Positions 27,066-36,745 of a stretch of DNA of 64,000 bases are shown here, piece by piece. This DNA comes from Rhizobium hidalgonense (lineage in GTDB: Bacteria > Pseudomonadota > Alphaproteobacteria > Rhizobiales > Rhizobiaceae). Under the pieces are notes generated by a model that was not told the origin of the DNA, did not search any database, and was given only the letters and a program-made list of their open reading frames with translations. A program made the translations under genes and the position numbers. Numbering within the stretch: the first letter of the stretch is position 1; every line of letters begins with the position of its first letter. Location: positions 62,001-126,000 of the forward strand of contig NZ_LODW01000047.1 in the NCBI RefSeq assembly GCF_002914525.1, in the 5' to 3' direction.

Positions 27066-27986
27066 ATGAACCAAGCGTCTTCTTTCGCCGAGTTGGTGGC
27101 ATCCCGTAGCCCCAACCTCAGCCGCACCGAACATCGTGTGGCGCGATATTTCGCAGAAAACCTGCATCAGATTTTGGTGCACACAGCCATCGAGCTCGCC
27201 AACGCAATTGGGACTAGCGACGCCTCGATCATCCGTACCGCCCGAGCGCTCGGGTTCGACGGTTTGGACGGAATGCGCCGGGCGATCGCCGACGAATTCA
27301 GCGCCCAACTGACCTTGCCTGAACGGTTGTCACGGACAATCCTGAAGAATGCCGGAGATCTCGAGCAGGCCCTGGAAAAGACACTTACTGCCCAGGCAGA
27401 GGCGATTTCCACGCTGCGATCCACCCTCGATGCCAAAAGTTTTCGCGCCATCGTCCATGCGCTCACCGACGCCCGCGAAATCGTTGTGTTCGGAGTCGGT
27501 CCCACATCCGCTATGGCGCAATACTTCTGCACCCAACTCGGGAGGCTCGGCCTGAGCGGACGCGCGTTAACCTCCACCGGCCTATCTCTGGCGGACGAAC
27601 TTCTGCCGCTGCGTGCCGGCGACGTCGTGTTCATCATGGCCTACAGCCGGGTATACCGGGAACTGTCCGTCCTACTCAACCATGCCCAGGCTCTCGGCTT
27701 GCAGACAGTCCTCGTGACGGACAGTCTCGAAAAGGAACTGGCGGGGCGTGTGACCCGGGTCGTGACGGTCCCGCGCGGCCGGGCCGATGATTTCAGCCTG
27801 CACAGCGCGACGCTGGCCTTCCTTGAAACCCTGCTCGTCGGACTGGCGACACTAATGCCTGAAAAGACTGTTGCCAGCCTCGACCAACTCAACCGGCTCC
27901 GCGCGGACCTAGCTGGACAGGCGATGACTCTCCCGCTTACCCAATCCGTCACATCAGACCCGAGACACGAGGACACCTCTCCGTGA
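27066..27986 (+). CDS. MurR/RpiR family transcriptional regulator
   Basis: This 306-residue regulator has the RpiR helix-turn-helix N-terminal domain (LSRTEHRVARYFAENLH to ASIIRTARALGF) and a C-terminal SIS domain that usually binds a phosphorylated sugar (IVVFGVGPTSAM and VFIMAYSRVYREL). It starts at ATG after AAGGAG. It is divergent from the membrane protein/phosphatase operon, which suggests that it controls that operon. The ligand is unknown. Confidence 0.88.
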   Translation: MNQASSFAELVASRSPNLSRTEHRVARYFAENLHQILVHTAIELANAIGTSDASIIRTARALGFDGLDGMRRAIADEFSAQLTLPERLSRTILKNAGDLEQALEKTLTAQAEAISTLRSTLDAKSFRAIVHALTDAREIVVFGVGPTSAMAQYFCTQLGRLGLSGRALTSTGLSLADELLPLRAGDVVFIMAYSRVYRELSVLLNHAQALGLQTVLVTDSLEKELAGRVTRVVTVPRGRADDFSLHSATLAFLETLLVGLATLMPEKTVASLDQLNRLRADLAGQAMTLPLTQSVTSDPRHEDTSP

Positions 27987-28201
27987 CCGATACTCAATGT
28001 CGACATCCTTGATACCATCGAGGAAATCCTAATTTCTCCAGAGCTACATTACCGCCACCTGCTGTCGCCCAGCAAACCCGCCCTGCATAACCCAAGGCCA
28101 GGCTCAACGAGAGAGAGTTGCGCGACGGCCGGCTGGCGATCTATTCCTCGGCCAAGCGTCGTTACCTTCGACCTGGTTGGACAAAGAGCTAGCGGATGCA
28201 G

Positions 28202-29524
28202 TTATTCAGGCAGATCGATAATGACAGATGCTATAAGCCCATGCCGCTCCTCGCGAGGAGCGAGCGTGACGCGCGCCCCTTGTCGTTCGGCTGCCGCTTT
28301 CGCGATGGCAAGCCCTAAACCGCTTCCCTCGCTGTCCTGAGCCCCTGCCCGGAAGAACCGTTCAAAGACGCGCGGCAAGTCTTCCTCCGCGATGCCGGGA
28401 CCGGTGTCGCGGATTTCGATTCGAATTTCTTGCCCGCCAGTCAGCACCGCGACGTCGACGATTCCGCTCGCAGGCGTGTACCGAACGGCGTTCTCGATGA
28501 GGTTTTCAAGGATGATTTCGAAGTCGGCCAGCGCTCCGATGGTGAAAGCCTTGTCCTGGCGTGTGATGCCCAGGTCAACCCCCCGGCTCTCGGCAAGCGG
28601 GGTCAGGCGCGCAACCGTGTCGAGCGCGAGCTGGACAAGGTCGATCGCCTGCGACGTGGGCGCGGTCTCATGGGCGTCGTAGCGCGCCAGCCGCAAGAGC
28701 TTGTTCACGAGGCGGGTGGCCCTGCCGATTCCGGCCTCGAGCTCAGCTAAACCCTGAGAAAAACGACCGTCGCGGTCGTCTTGTCGAAGGTTGTCGATTT
28801 GAATTTGAAGCGCCGAGAGCGGTGTGCGCAGTTCATGGGCCGCATCCGAGATGAACCGCCGCTGTTTCTCCAGCAATGCGCGTAGCCGGGCGAGCAGCAG
28901 ATTGATCGAACTTACGAACGGAACAACTTCAGCTGGCACGTCGTCGATCGGAACAGGGCTGTCCACGGTTGTGTCCCGGGAGGCGACCGCGACGGCCAGG
29001 CGATTGAGCCGGGCCATGATCCGATCGATAATCCAGCTCAGCGTCAGCAATGATAGCGGAATCAGAACGATAATAGGAAGCGCCGCCTGGAGCGCCGCAT
29101 TCGCCGCCAGTTCCTCCCGGACGCTCATATCCTGGGAAACCTGAACAGTTCGATCCGGCGCGGCCAGCGTGTAGACCCGCCAATAGTTGCTGACGGTCGA
29201 AATGTCGACAAACCCGGTCGCTGGTTGGCGGGGAATACCAACGGCGGGATGCGATTGTCGCAACGGCTTGCCGGCCGCATCCCAGGCCTGGATGACGAAG
29301 TCGTCCTCGGGATCGTGCGGCGCGCCGCTATCTGGGCCTGTTTCTGGCGATGAACGCGCATCACCGACATAGAGCGCGATCTGCCGTAGCTGATTGTCGA
29401 GGAAGTCGGATGCCTCGTTCCTGACGAGGAAGTACGATGTTGTCGCCGCGCAGACGCCGATGGTCGCCATTAACCCGGCAAGCCATATGAAGGCCGTGCG
29501 TCGGATCGAAATCGTGCCTTTCAC
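28202..29524 (-). CDS. Sensor histidine kinase, QseC-like
   Basis: A 440-residue kinase with two membrane segments (about 9-30 and 155-175) around a short periplasmic domain, then the phosphorylated His in DAAHELRTPLSALQ, the N box NLIENAVRYTP and glycine boxes DTGPGIA and GSGLGLAIA. The response regulator gene lies just upstream with a four-base overlap. The pair is divergent from a MacB-like exporter, so it probably senses an envelope toxin or stress and induces that exporter. Confidence 0.9.
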   Translation of the reverse strand: MKGTISIRRTAFIWLAGLMATIGVCAATTSYFLVRNEASDFLDNQLRQIALYVGDARSSPETGPDSGAPHDPEDDFVIQAWDAAGKPLRQSHPAVGIPRQPATGFVDISTVSNYWRVYTLAAPDRTVQVSQDMSVREELAANAALQAALPIIVLIPLSLLTLSWIIDRIMARLNRLAVAVASRDTTVDSPVPIDDVPAEVVPFVSSINLLLARLRALLEKQRRFISDAAHELRTPLSALQIQIDNLRQDDRDGRFSQGLAELEAGIGRATRLVNKLLRLARYDAHETAPTSQAIDLVQLALDTVARLTPLAESRGVDLGITRQDKAFTIGALADFEIILENLIENAVRYTPASGIVDVAVLTGGQEIRIEIRDTGPGIAEEDLPRVFERFFRAGAQDSEGSGLGLAIAKAAAERQGARVTLAPREERHGLIASVIIDLPE

Positions 29525-30177
29525 TTGGGAACCATCCAGCCGGCCCCTCGGACGTTGCGTATGATTTCCTTGTCGAACTTGCGCCGCACGTAATGGATGA
29601 GCACGTCGACAGCGTTGCTTTCCACCTCTTCACCCCAACCATAGAGCCTTTCCTCGAGCTGGCTGCGCGATAGAATGGTGCCGGGACGTTCCAATAGTGC
29701 CTGAATCAAGGCAAACTCGCGCGCTGGCAACACTTCGCCGCACCCACGATATTTCACCTCATGGCTCGACAGGTCGAGCTCGATTTCGCTCGTGGAGAGG
29801 ATCGAAACCGCCTGACCGCCATGTCGGCGCAGGACTGCACGCATGCGCGCGAGCAGTTCTTTGACCTCGAATGGCTTCACCAGGTAGTCGTCGGCCCCGA
29901 GGTCGAGCCCCGTGACCCGATCGTCGAGTTCGTCACGAGCGGTAATCACCAGGATTGGCCTCTTGTCGCCGGCCGTCCGCAGCGAGCGCAGGATTTCCAG
30001 GCCCGAACGACCGGGTAGGCCGAGGTCGAGCAATACAAGACCATGCCCGCCGACGGCGACAGCTTCGCCCCCGAGTTGCCCGTCACGCACCCAGTCCACC
30101 GACATGCCGGCATCGTCGAGGGCTTGCACGAGAGCCCGGCCAAGCATGACATCGTCTTCGACCACAAGAACACGCAT
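29521..30177 (-). CDS. OmpR-family response regulator, QseB/PmrA-like
   Basis: This 218-residue regulator carries LVVEDD, the phosphorylated Asp in LVLLDLGLPGRSG, and the Lys in DYLVKPFEVKELL, followed by a winged-helix output domain (PAREFALIQALLE to NVRGAGWMV). It forms a unit with the kinase just downstream. The 134-base gap to the divergent exporter operon probably holds its binding sites, but I did not find a convincing direct repeat. Confidence 0.9.
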   Translation of the reverse strand: MRVLVVEDDVMLGRALVQALDDAGMSVDWVRDGQLGGEAVAVGGHGLVLLDLGLPGRSGLEILRSLRTAGDKRPILVITARDELDDRVTGLDLGADDYLVKPFEVKELLARMRAVLRRHGGQAVSILSTSEIELDLSSHEVKYRGCGEVLPAREFALIQALLERPGTILSRSQLEERLYGWGEEVESNAVDVLIHYVRRKFDKEIIRNVRGAGWMVPK

Positions 30178-30311
30178 GCTTCAAAATAACCTAAACGGAT
30201 TGCCCTGCACAGATTCTGATGCAGGCCGACCGTATTGCGGCTGACCATCTAAGACCCTCCTAATTCTGTGGGCGTCACATGCCTCCTCAAGTCCGTAGAG
30301 GAGCGCCAATC

Positions 30312-30884
30312 ATGACTGTCCGCTATCGAATATCCGCCGCATTAGCCATGCTGCTCATGGTATCATCCGGCGCATTTGCTCCTGCTGTAGCGCAGGAGAA
30401 ACTCATTGCGCCTGAGACGAACCCGCCGGGTGATATTCCGGATAACCAAGTCTTCGTTACCTACAACTCTCCCGACGGATTTGATCTGAAGGTGCCGGAG
30501 GGATGGTCGCGGTCCGCGATCGACCATGGCGTTCGGTTCTTCGATAAATACGATGAGATAGTTGCTACCGTTGGCATCGCGAATGCGGCGCCAACGGCTT
30601 CTTCAGCAAGGGCCCACGAGATCCCAGACCTCAAGACGGCCGAGCACGCTGTCAAAGTCACGGCGGTCAAGGATGTAAGGCTCGCAGCGGGTGCGGGTGT
30701 CCGCATCAGCTATGTGTCGAGCTCGGCGCCTAATTCGGTCACGAGCAAACAGATCAGGCTCGAGCACGAGCGCTTCATCCTGTTCAAGAATGGCAAGGCG
30801 GTCACGCTTGATCTTGCCGCTCCGGCCGGTGCCGACAACGTCGACCAATGGCAACTGATCTCCAATTCCTTGCAGTGGAGGTGA
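30312..30884 (+). CDS. Periplasmic protein, first gene of the exporter operon
   Basis: A 190-residue protein with a signal peptide (cleavage likely after PAVAQ) and a compact body (PDGFDLKVPEGW and later AAGAGVRISYVSSS). No named domain recognised; the pattern resembles soluble lipid- or ligand-binding periplasmic domains. The ATG at 30312 puts the signal peptide in frame at the N-terminus. It lies four bases before the first ATPase gene and so belongs to the ABC exporter. It may be its periplasmic partner. Confidence 0.68.
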   Translation: MTVRYRISAALAMLLMVSSGAFAPAVAQEKLIAPETNPPGDIPDNQVFVTYNSPDGFDLKVPEGWSRSAIDHGVRFFDKYDEIVATVGIANAAPTASSARAHEIPDLKTAEHAVKVTAVKDVRLAAGAGVRISYVSSSAPNSVTSKQIRLEHERFILFKNGKAVTLDLAAPAGADNVDQWQLISNSLQWR

Positions 30885-30888
30885 GTTC

Positions 30889-31551
30889 ATGGCTGCGCTG
30901 GAGGCGACCGAGCTTTACCGCTTCTTTCATGCCGGCGACGACGAAGTCGTGGCTCTGCGCGGGGTGGCCCTCACGCTCGATGCCGGAGAATTCACCGCGT
31001 TGAGAGGCCCGTCGGGCAGCGGAAAATCGACGCTCCTTGCCTGCCTGGCCGGGATCGATGAGCCGGACGGTGGCGTCGTGTCTGTGCTGGGCGAGCGCGT
31101 GACCCGACGCCCCGAGCCGGAGCGGGCTCGCCTTAGGGCCCGTCATTTCGGCATGCTCATGCAGTCCGACAATCTGTTCGAGCATCTGACGGTGCGGAGC
31201 AACATTCGTCTTCAGATGGAGATTTCCGGTCGCGGCAGACCGGATGAAATCGATGGCCTTGTTGACGGGTTGGGCCTCGACGGCCTCGCCGACGCATTAC
31301 CTTCCCACCTTTCAGGCGGTGAGGCTGCGCGTGCTGGCCTAGCCGTGGCGCTCGCGGCAAAACCGGCAATCCTGCTCTGCGATGAGCCGACCGCCGAAGT
31401 CGACGCGGCGACAGAACAACTCGTCATTGATCGCCTCCTCGAAAACTGCCGGAGCGGCGGCGCCGTCCTGATCGTCACCCACAGCCCCGCACTCGCCGCA
31501 CGGGCCGATCGTATTGTCGACATTCGGGATGGAGGCATCGTGCATGGCTAA
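30889..31551 (+). CDS. ABC exporter ATPase, LolD/MacB class (first)
   Basis: This 220-residue nucleotide-binding domain has Walker A GPSGSGKST, signature LSGGEAARAG and Walker B AILLCDEPTAEVD. The class serves FtsX-type permeases. The signature has Ala and Gly rather than the usual QRVAIAR, and a second ATPase follows immediately, so the two may form an asymmetric pair. Its stop overlaps the start of the second ATPase gene by eight bases. Confidence 0.88.
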   Translation: MAALEATELYRFFHAGDDEVVALRGVALTLDAGEFTALRGPSGSGKSTLLACLAGIDEPDGGVVSVLGERVTRRPEPERARLRARHFGMLMQSDNLFEHLTVRSNIRLQMEISGRGRPDEIDGLVDGLGLDGLADALPSHLSGGEAARAGLAVALAAKPAILLCDEPTAEVDAATEQLVIDRLLENCRSGGAVLIVTHSPALAARADRIVDIRDGGIVHG

Positions 31552-32227
31552 GATACTGGCAGCGGCCACCGATCTGTGGCGCAGCTTTCAGCGCGAGCGG
31601 GATATTGTGGCGGCCGTTCATGGCTGCTCCTTCAGGATTCACGCGGGCGAAACCATTGCCATCATGGGACCTTCAGGCTGCGGAAAGACGACGCTTTTGA
31701 ACCTAATCGCGGGGCTGGACGTGCCAAGCTCAGGACAATTGAATTGGCCTGGGCTCGGTCCGTCCGACACATTGCGCCCCGAGCGGATCGGCGTCGTCTT
31801 CCAATCTGCGAACCTGATGCCCGCGCTCACCGCCGTCGAGAATGTTGCGCTGCCGATCCTTCTCGGTAACGGCTCCGACGCCGAGGCGCGCGCCCTGACA
31901 GCACTTGCCACTTTCGGCGACGAAGCGCTGGCGGCAAAGTTGCCGGAGCAACTCTCCGGCGGCCAAGCCGAGCGGATCGCCGTAGCCCGGGCCATTGTGA
32001 CTAACCCAGAATTGGTTGTCGCTGACGAGCCAACAGGCCAGCTCGATCTGGCTGGCGCTTCGATATTGGTCGATAGGCTCCTTGCCTGGGGTCAGCAGAC
32101 GGGAAGCGCCATCGTCATCGCGACGCATGATGAGCGCATGGCTGCAAAGATGAGCCGCATCTGGTGGATGCGCCACGGCAAATTCGAAAACATCGTTGAG
32201 AGGTCGGCATGTACAGGCGCTGGCTGA
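31544..32227 (+). CDS. ABC exporter ATPase, LolD/MacB class (second)
   Basis: This 227-residue ATPase has Walker A GPSGCGKTT, signature LSGGQAERIAVARA and Walker B LVVADEPTGQLD, a canonical set. With the first ATPase it would drive the fused FtsX-type permease encoded downstream, which overlaps it by 19 bases. Two ATPases with one double permease imply a heteromeric exporter for a lipophilic compound, peptide or lipoprotein. Confidence 0.88.
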   Translation: MAKILAAATDLWRSFQRERDIVAAVHGCSFRIHAGETIAIMGPSGCGKTTLLNLIAGLDVPSSGQLNWPGLGPSDTLRPERIGVVFQSANLMPALTAVENVALPILLGNGSDAEARALTALATFGDEALAAKLPEQLSGGQAERIAVARAIVTNPELVVADEPTGQLDLAGASILVDRLLAWGQQTGSAIVIATHDERMAAKMSRIWWMRHGKFENIVERSACTGAG

Positions 32228-34863
32228 TCGGACTTATCCGGACCCGTTCCGGCCGCTTGGTCGGCACGATCGGCGGTGTAGCGCTGACGGTCGCCTTCAT
32301 CGCATGCCTGGGGTCCTTTTTGCAATCCAACGCGGCTCAGATGACGGCACGATCGGTCGCCCAGGTGCCCGTGGACTGGCAGGTTCAATCGCTGCCGGGG
32401 ACGGATCAAAGTGCAGTCGAGGCTGCAATCCGCTCCGCCGCGCCGGTAACGGGCCTGGGGTCGATCGGTTATGCCGACGTACCTGGTTTTGAGGCGAGCA
32501 CGGAAGGCACCGTGCAGACCACGGGCGGCGGCACGGTACTTGGCATCGGACCAGGCTATTTCGAACAATTCCCGGCACAGGTTCGACGACTCGTAGGATC
32601 AATTGACGGCGTTCTGATCGCGCAGCAGACCGCGGCCAACCTGCATGTCACGGTGGGGGATCAGGTCATCATCCACCGCTATCAAGTGCCCGACGTCATC
32701 GTCACGGCCGCTGGCATCGTCGATTTGCCGAATGCCGACGCAATGTTTCAGGCGATCGGTGTCCCGGCTGGCGCCGCACCACAAGCTCCGCCCGACAACG
32801 TTCTGCTGTTGCCGATGTCTCAGTGGCAGCAGATGTTCGAGCCGCAAGGCGCCAGCCGGCCCGATACGATCAGGAGCGAGTTCCACGTCAAACTCGATCA
32901 TCATAATTTACCTTCCGACCCAGTCGCTGGCAGCACCTGGGCAACGGAGCGCGGCCACAATTTCGAGGCTCGCGTCGCCGGAACCGCGGTGATTGCGAAC
33001 AACCTGGCGGCCCGATTGGGGGCGGTGCGCGAGGATGCCCTCTATGCGCGGCTGGTTTTCCTGTTCCTCGGCGCCCCTGGGGCCATACTCGCCATCCTGC
33101 TGACCTTTGCTGTAGCGGGAGCTGGGCGGGACAGGCGCCGTCGCGACCAGGCGTTGCTGCGCTTGCGGGGGGCAACGGTCGATACGGTTCTTCGCCTGGC
33201 TGCCGCTGAAGCGGCAGTTGCGGGTGTTGGCGGCGCGATGTCGGGGATTCTCCTTGCTACTCTTGCCGCCAATTTCATCCTGGGGACGGCGCTCTTGCGG
33301 CGCGCAGCTTTTCCATTGCTCGGCGCTGTGGCGGTGGCGGGGATCGCGCTTTCGCTCGCAGCGATCCTAATCCCCGCCTGGCGCGATGCCCGCGGCTCGA
33401 CCATTGCGGCCGCGCGGCGGCCAATCGGCGTTGATCGGGCACCGCTCTGGGCGCGCTTCTATCTCGATCTGGCCCTGCTGGCTTTGGCGGCGGCGCTCTA
33501 CTGGCGTTCGGCAGCGAGCGGATACCAGGTTGTTCTCGCGCCGGAGGGCGAGGCAGCGGCGGCGGTCGACTACACGGCCTTCCTCGCCCCTGTGTTGCTA
33601 TGGATCGGCCTGGCCCTATTGGCCATGAGGCTGGTCGGGGCCGCGTTGCGGCAAGGCGGCTCGGTGATCGCCAGGACCTTGCGACCGGTCGCCGGACGTC
33701 TCGCGGGTGTGGTGGCTGCGACATTTGGACGGCAAGGCCGGCGACTGAGTGCTGGCATTGGTTTGGCCGCGCTTGCGTTTGCCTTCGCCGTATCGACTGC
33801 GATTTTCAACGCGACCTATGAGGCTCAGGCAAAGGTCGACGCTGAACTCACCAACGGAGCCGACGTCACCGTCACGGGCACATTCGCCGTGCCCGCTTCC
33901 CAGGCGCTCGATCGTCTTTACCGGCTGCCGGGCGTGGCGGCCGCGCAGCCGATGCAACACCGCTACGCTTACGTCGGAACAGACCTTCAGGATCTCTACG
34001 GCATCGATTCAACGCGCATCGGCACAGCCACGACGATGTCCGACGCCTATTTCGCCGACGGCGATGCCAGGGCGATGCTCACTGACCTCGCACAAACGCC
34101 CGACGGCGTGCTTGTATCGCAGGAAACGGTGAACGACTATCAACTCAGTCGCGGCGACAGCATCAATCTTCGCCTGCAAAACGCGGCCGATCACCAATAC
34201 CATGTCGTGCCCTTCCACATTATGGGCGTAGTGCGCGAATTCCCGACGGCACCCAAGGATTCCTTTCTGGTCGCCAACGCCGCTTACATTGCGCAGCAGA
34301 CCGGGTCCGCCGTAAGCGAGATCGTCCTTCTCCGTTCGAGCGGCGATCCGGCCCGCGTCGCTCTGGCCGCCCGAAACGCGATTGCGAGTCTACCTGGACT
34401 TAAGGTCAGCCAGATCGGCGATGCCGTCGCCCTGATCGGGTCGAGCCTCACCGCAGTTGACCTCGCCGGTTTGACACGGCTCGAGCTGGTCTTCGCGCTG
34501 GTCATGCTGGCCGCTTCGGGTGGACTGGTGCTAGGCCTCGGGTTTGTCGATCGCGAGCGCTCCTTCGCGCTCCTCGTCGCGCTCGGAGCCCGGCCACGAC
34601 AACTCGGGGCCTTTGTCTGGAGCGAAGCAATATTAGTCACCGGCAGCGGTATGGTCCTGGGTCTCATGGCGGGCACGCTGATTGCCTATGTGCTCGTCAA
34701 GCTGTTGACCGGAGTGTTCGACCCCCCACCCGAGGTGCTTTCGGTGCCATGGTTCTATCTCGCTACCCTCGTTGCCGCCGCCGGGGGGACCTCTTTGCTG
34801 GCCGCGATGAACGAAGCAATGCGCAGCCGGACACACGTCACGCAGAAGCTCAGAGGTGAGTGA
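32209..34863 (+). CDS. FtsX-like ABC permease, double length
   Basis: This 884-residue membrane protein contains two FtsX units. One N-terminal helix and a large periplasmic domain are followed by several helices near residues 280-420, then a second helix block, a second periplasmic region (about 535-720) and a last three-helix block near 755-870. It should work with the two ATPases just upstream as a MacB/LolCE-type mechanotransmitter that moves a substrate out of the inner membrane. Control by the divergent two-component system is likely. Confidence 0.88.
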   Translation: MYRRWLIGLIRTRSGRLVGTIGGVALTVAFIACLGSFLQSNAAQMTARSVAQVPVDWQVQSLPGTDQSAVEAAIRSAAPVTGLGSIGYADVPGFEASTEGTVQTTGGGTVLGIGPGYFEQFPAQVRRLVGSIDGVLIAQQTAANLHVTVGDQVIIHRYQVPDVIVTAAGIVDLPNADAMFQAIGVPAGAAPQAPPDNVLLLPMSQWQQMFEPQGASRPDTIRSEFHVKLDHHNLPSDPVAGSTWATERGHNFEARVAGTAVIANNLAARLGAVREDALYARLVFLFLGAPGAILAILLTFAVAGAGRDRRRRDQALLRLRGATVDTVLRLAAAEAAVAGVGGAMSGILLATLAANFILGTALLRRAAFPLLGAVAVAGIALSLAAILIPAWRDARGSTIAAARRPIGVDRAPLWARFYLDLALLALAAALYWRSAASGYQVVLAPEGEAAAAVDYTAFLAPVLLWIGLALLAMRLVGAALRQGGSVIARTLRPVAGRLAGVVAATFGRQGRRLSAGIGLAALAFAFAVSTAIFNATYEAQAKVDAELTNGADVTVTGTFAVPASQALDRLYRLPGVAAAQPMQHRYAYVGTDLQDLYGIDSTRIGTATTMSDAYFADGDARAMLTDLAQTPDGVLVSQETVNDYQLSRGDSINLRLQNAADHQYHVVPFHIMGVVREFPTAPKDSFLVANAAYIAQQTGSAVSEIVLLRSSGDPARVALAARNAIASLPGLKVSQIGDAVALIGSSLTAVDLAGLTRLELVFALVMLAASGGLVLGLGFVDRERSFALLVALGARPRQLGAFVWSEAILVTGSGMVLGLMAGTLIAYVLVKLLTGVFDPPPEVLSVPWFYLATLVAAAGGTSLLAAMNEAMRSRTHVTQKLRGE

Positions 34864-34944
34864 GGGCATGCTTTCCGCGCAACCCATGCCGTATTGCGGG
34901 AAAGCAAAAATATCGGCGGCCCAAACCATAAATGGAGAAGTAGA

Positions 34945-35199
34945 ATGAAACGACAGATCCTTATGACCGCAATTCTAACGCTCGCGCCGGTAAGCATGGC
35001 CTTGGCAGCCCAAGCGTCCGGCAAGATCACGGCGATCAGCAAGAATGCCGATACGATCACGCTGTCGGACGGCAAGACCTACAACCTGCCCGAGGGAATC
35101 GAGGACACCAAACTCCGCGTCGGGGAGAAGGTCCAGCTGACTTACACGATCAAAGGCAGAAAAGCGGTCGTCTCGCAAATGACCCCGCAGAAGAAGTGA
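34945..35199 (+). CDS. DUF1344 small secreted protein
   Basis: An 84-residue protein with a signal peptide (cleavage near ALAAQ) and the DUF1344 pattern: GKITAISKNADTITLSDGKTYNLPEG followed by LRVGEKVQLTYT. Such proteins are common in rhizobia and are thought to be periplasmic; no function is established. It is 81 bases after the permease gene and may belong to the same transcript, which ends at the terminator at 35206. Confidence 0.8.
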   Translation: MKRQILMTAILTLAPVSMALAAQASGKITAISKNADTITLSDGKTYNLPEGIEDTKLRVGEKVQLTYTIKGRKAVVSQMTPQKK

Positions 35200-35205
35200 G
35201 ACCTT

Positions 35206-35239
35206 GGGGCGGCCGGTGACATCAACGGCCGCCCCTTTT
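35206..35239 (+). terminator. Rho-independent terminator
   Basis: GGGGCGGCCG at 35206-35215 pairs exactly with CGGCCGCCCC at 35226-35235, with a ten-base loop, and TTTT follows. It lies seven bases after the DUF1344 stop and ends the exporter operon. Confidence 0.88.
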
Positions 35240-35420
35240 GCAGGCTATTTGCTGCGGATTTACTGCCTGTCGACCCTCACGCCGTCACCGGCCTAATTCT
35301 CAGCTAATAGAATCCACGTAGTCATCTCATGTAAACCGCACGCCGGTGGCAAGGCAGGGGGGCCCACCCGCAACCGCCGCGGGCTGCCACTCGAGCCTGC
35401 CAGAAATTGGGAATCCGCTG

Positions 35421-35810
35421 ATGAAACAGATTATTCTCGCCATTGCACTTATTGTTGCACCGGTAGCTGCCTTCACTGGTTTTGAACTCTATGCCAACAA
35501 TTCGCCCGCCGAAACGGCAGACCTTGGTGATCTGTCATCGCTCAAGACAATCATAGCCGACGTTCAAACCCTCGCTTCCAAAGGGGATCTGTCAGCCGCC
35601 GCAAAGCGCATTACCGACTACGAAACAGCTTGGGACCAGGCGGAGACTGCGATCCGTCCGCTAAACCCAAGTGCCTGGGACAATATTGACGTCGCTTCGG
35701 ACGCGGCGCTCAAGGCGCTACGGCAATCAGCCCCATCGGCCGACAAGGTCAATAAGGCGCTCGCTGCCCTTATGGTGGAGCTCGACGATCCTGCTAACCC
35801 TCCTCAATAG
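35421..35810 (+). CDS. Small periplasmic protein of unknown function
   Basis: A 129-residue protein with an N-terminal signal sequence or membrane anchor (about 1-20) and a helical body (SLKTIIADVQTLASKGDLSAAAKRITDYETAWDQAE), which resembles short histidine-kinase-associated or envelope sensor domains in rhizobia, although I cannot name a family. The ATG at 35421 is fixed by the signal sequence. It is followed after 89 bases by the COG4705 gene and may be co-transcribed. Confidence 0.65.
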   Translation: MKQIILAIALIVAPVAAFTGFELYANNSPAETADLGDLSSLKTIIADVQTLASKGDLSAAAKRITDYETAWDQAETAIRPLNPSAWDNIDVASDAALKALRQSAPSADKVNKALAALMVELDDPANPPQ

Positions 35811-35899
35811 GGCGAGGTCGCATTGGATCTCACGTGCGCTTGGAATGCCTGCGCTGTCCAACCTCAATGACGATTACCGCTTTCTCAAGGATACCCACA

Positions 35900-36745
35900 A
35901 TGCCCGCCACCACCGAAACCGTCAAAGCTGTCGTTTACAATCGTGTCCCCCGCGTCACGCCAGACTTCTGGCTCATTAAACTTATGGCTGTCACGATGGG
36001 CGAAACGGCAGCCGATTATCTGAATGTGCAGATGGGCGTCGGTCTGACGGCGACATCGCTGATCATGTCCGTTGTTCTCGCGGGGGCTTTGATTTGGCAA
36101 TTTGCCCAAAAGAGATATGTTCCCGCTGCGTATTGGCTTTCGGTTGTGTTAATCAGCATCGTTGGCACTTTGATCACGGACAATCTGGTGGACAATTTGA
36201 ATGTGCCGCTGGTGGATACCACGATAGGTTTCGCGATCGCCTTGGCGCTGACTTTCTTGCTCTGGTTTCAGACGGAGCGCACGCTTTCAATACACTCTAT
36301 ATTCACGGGTCGGCGCGAGGCCTTCTATTGGCTCGCTATTCTGTTCACCTTTGCGCTCGGCACAGCCGCCGGCGATCTGGTGGCCGAGAAGTTCGCACTG
36401 GGATATCTGGCGACTGGCGTCCTATTCGGCATGGTCATCATCTCGCTTACCATCGGCTACTTCTTTCTCGGCCTCGATCCGGTACTTGGCTTTTGGTTGG
36501 TCTACATTCTGACCAGACCTCTAGGTGCCTCATTCGGTGACCTGATGTCTCAGCCGACGCAATACGGCGGCCTCGGCCTCGGCACGATTATAACAAGTGC
36601 GATCTTTTTAGCCGCCATCGTCACGATCGTCGTCTTTATGAGCCTACGGCATGAAGGCGAGGAATTCGTTGAGATCTGGGAGGATGGCGATTTGGCAGCG
36701 GCCAATGAAAACGAAAGTTTGGCTTCTGCCGGAGAAGAAGGCTGA
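35900..36745 (+). CDS. COG4705-like membrane-anchored protein
   Basis: A 281-residue protein with about seven to eight hydrophobic helices and two internally similar halves: GETAADYLNV early and GTAAGDLVAEKF in the middle, and both are followed by helix pairs with acidic residues (TLITDNLVDNLN). It resembles the uncharacterised COG4705 membrane proteins. The ATG at 35900 follows AAGGA; an upstream ATG at 35867 is possible. An ion- or metabolite-transport role is suggested by the acidic residues in helices. Confidence 0.75.
   Translation: MPATTETVKAVVYNRVPRVTPDFWLIKLMAVTMGETAADYLNVQMGVGLTATSLIMSVVLAGALIWQFAQKRYVPAAYWLSVVLISIVGTLITDNLVDNLNVPLVDTTIGFAIALALTFLLWFQTERTLSIHSIFTGRREAFYWLAILFTFALGTAAGDLVAEKFALGYLATGVLFGMVIISLTIGYFFLGLDPVLGFWLVYILTRPLGASFGDLMSQPTQYGGLGLGTIITSAIFLAAIVTIVVFMSLRHEGEEFVEIWEDGDLAAANENESLASAGEEG

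Noticed and set aside
35240..35420. GC-rich leader with possible stems as a riboswitch before the small periplasmic and COG4705 genes
   Set aside because: The sequence did not match the conserved elements of riboswitch classes I could recall, such as yybP-ykoY; only generic stems are seen.
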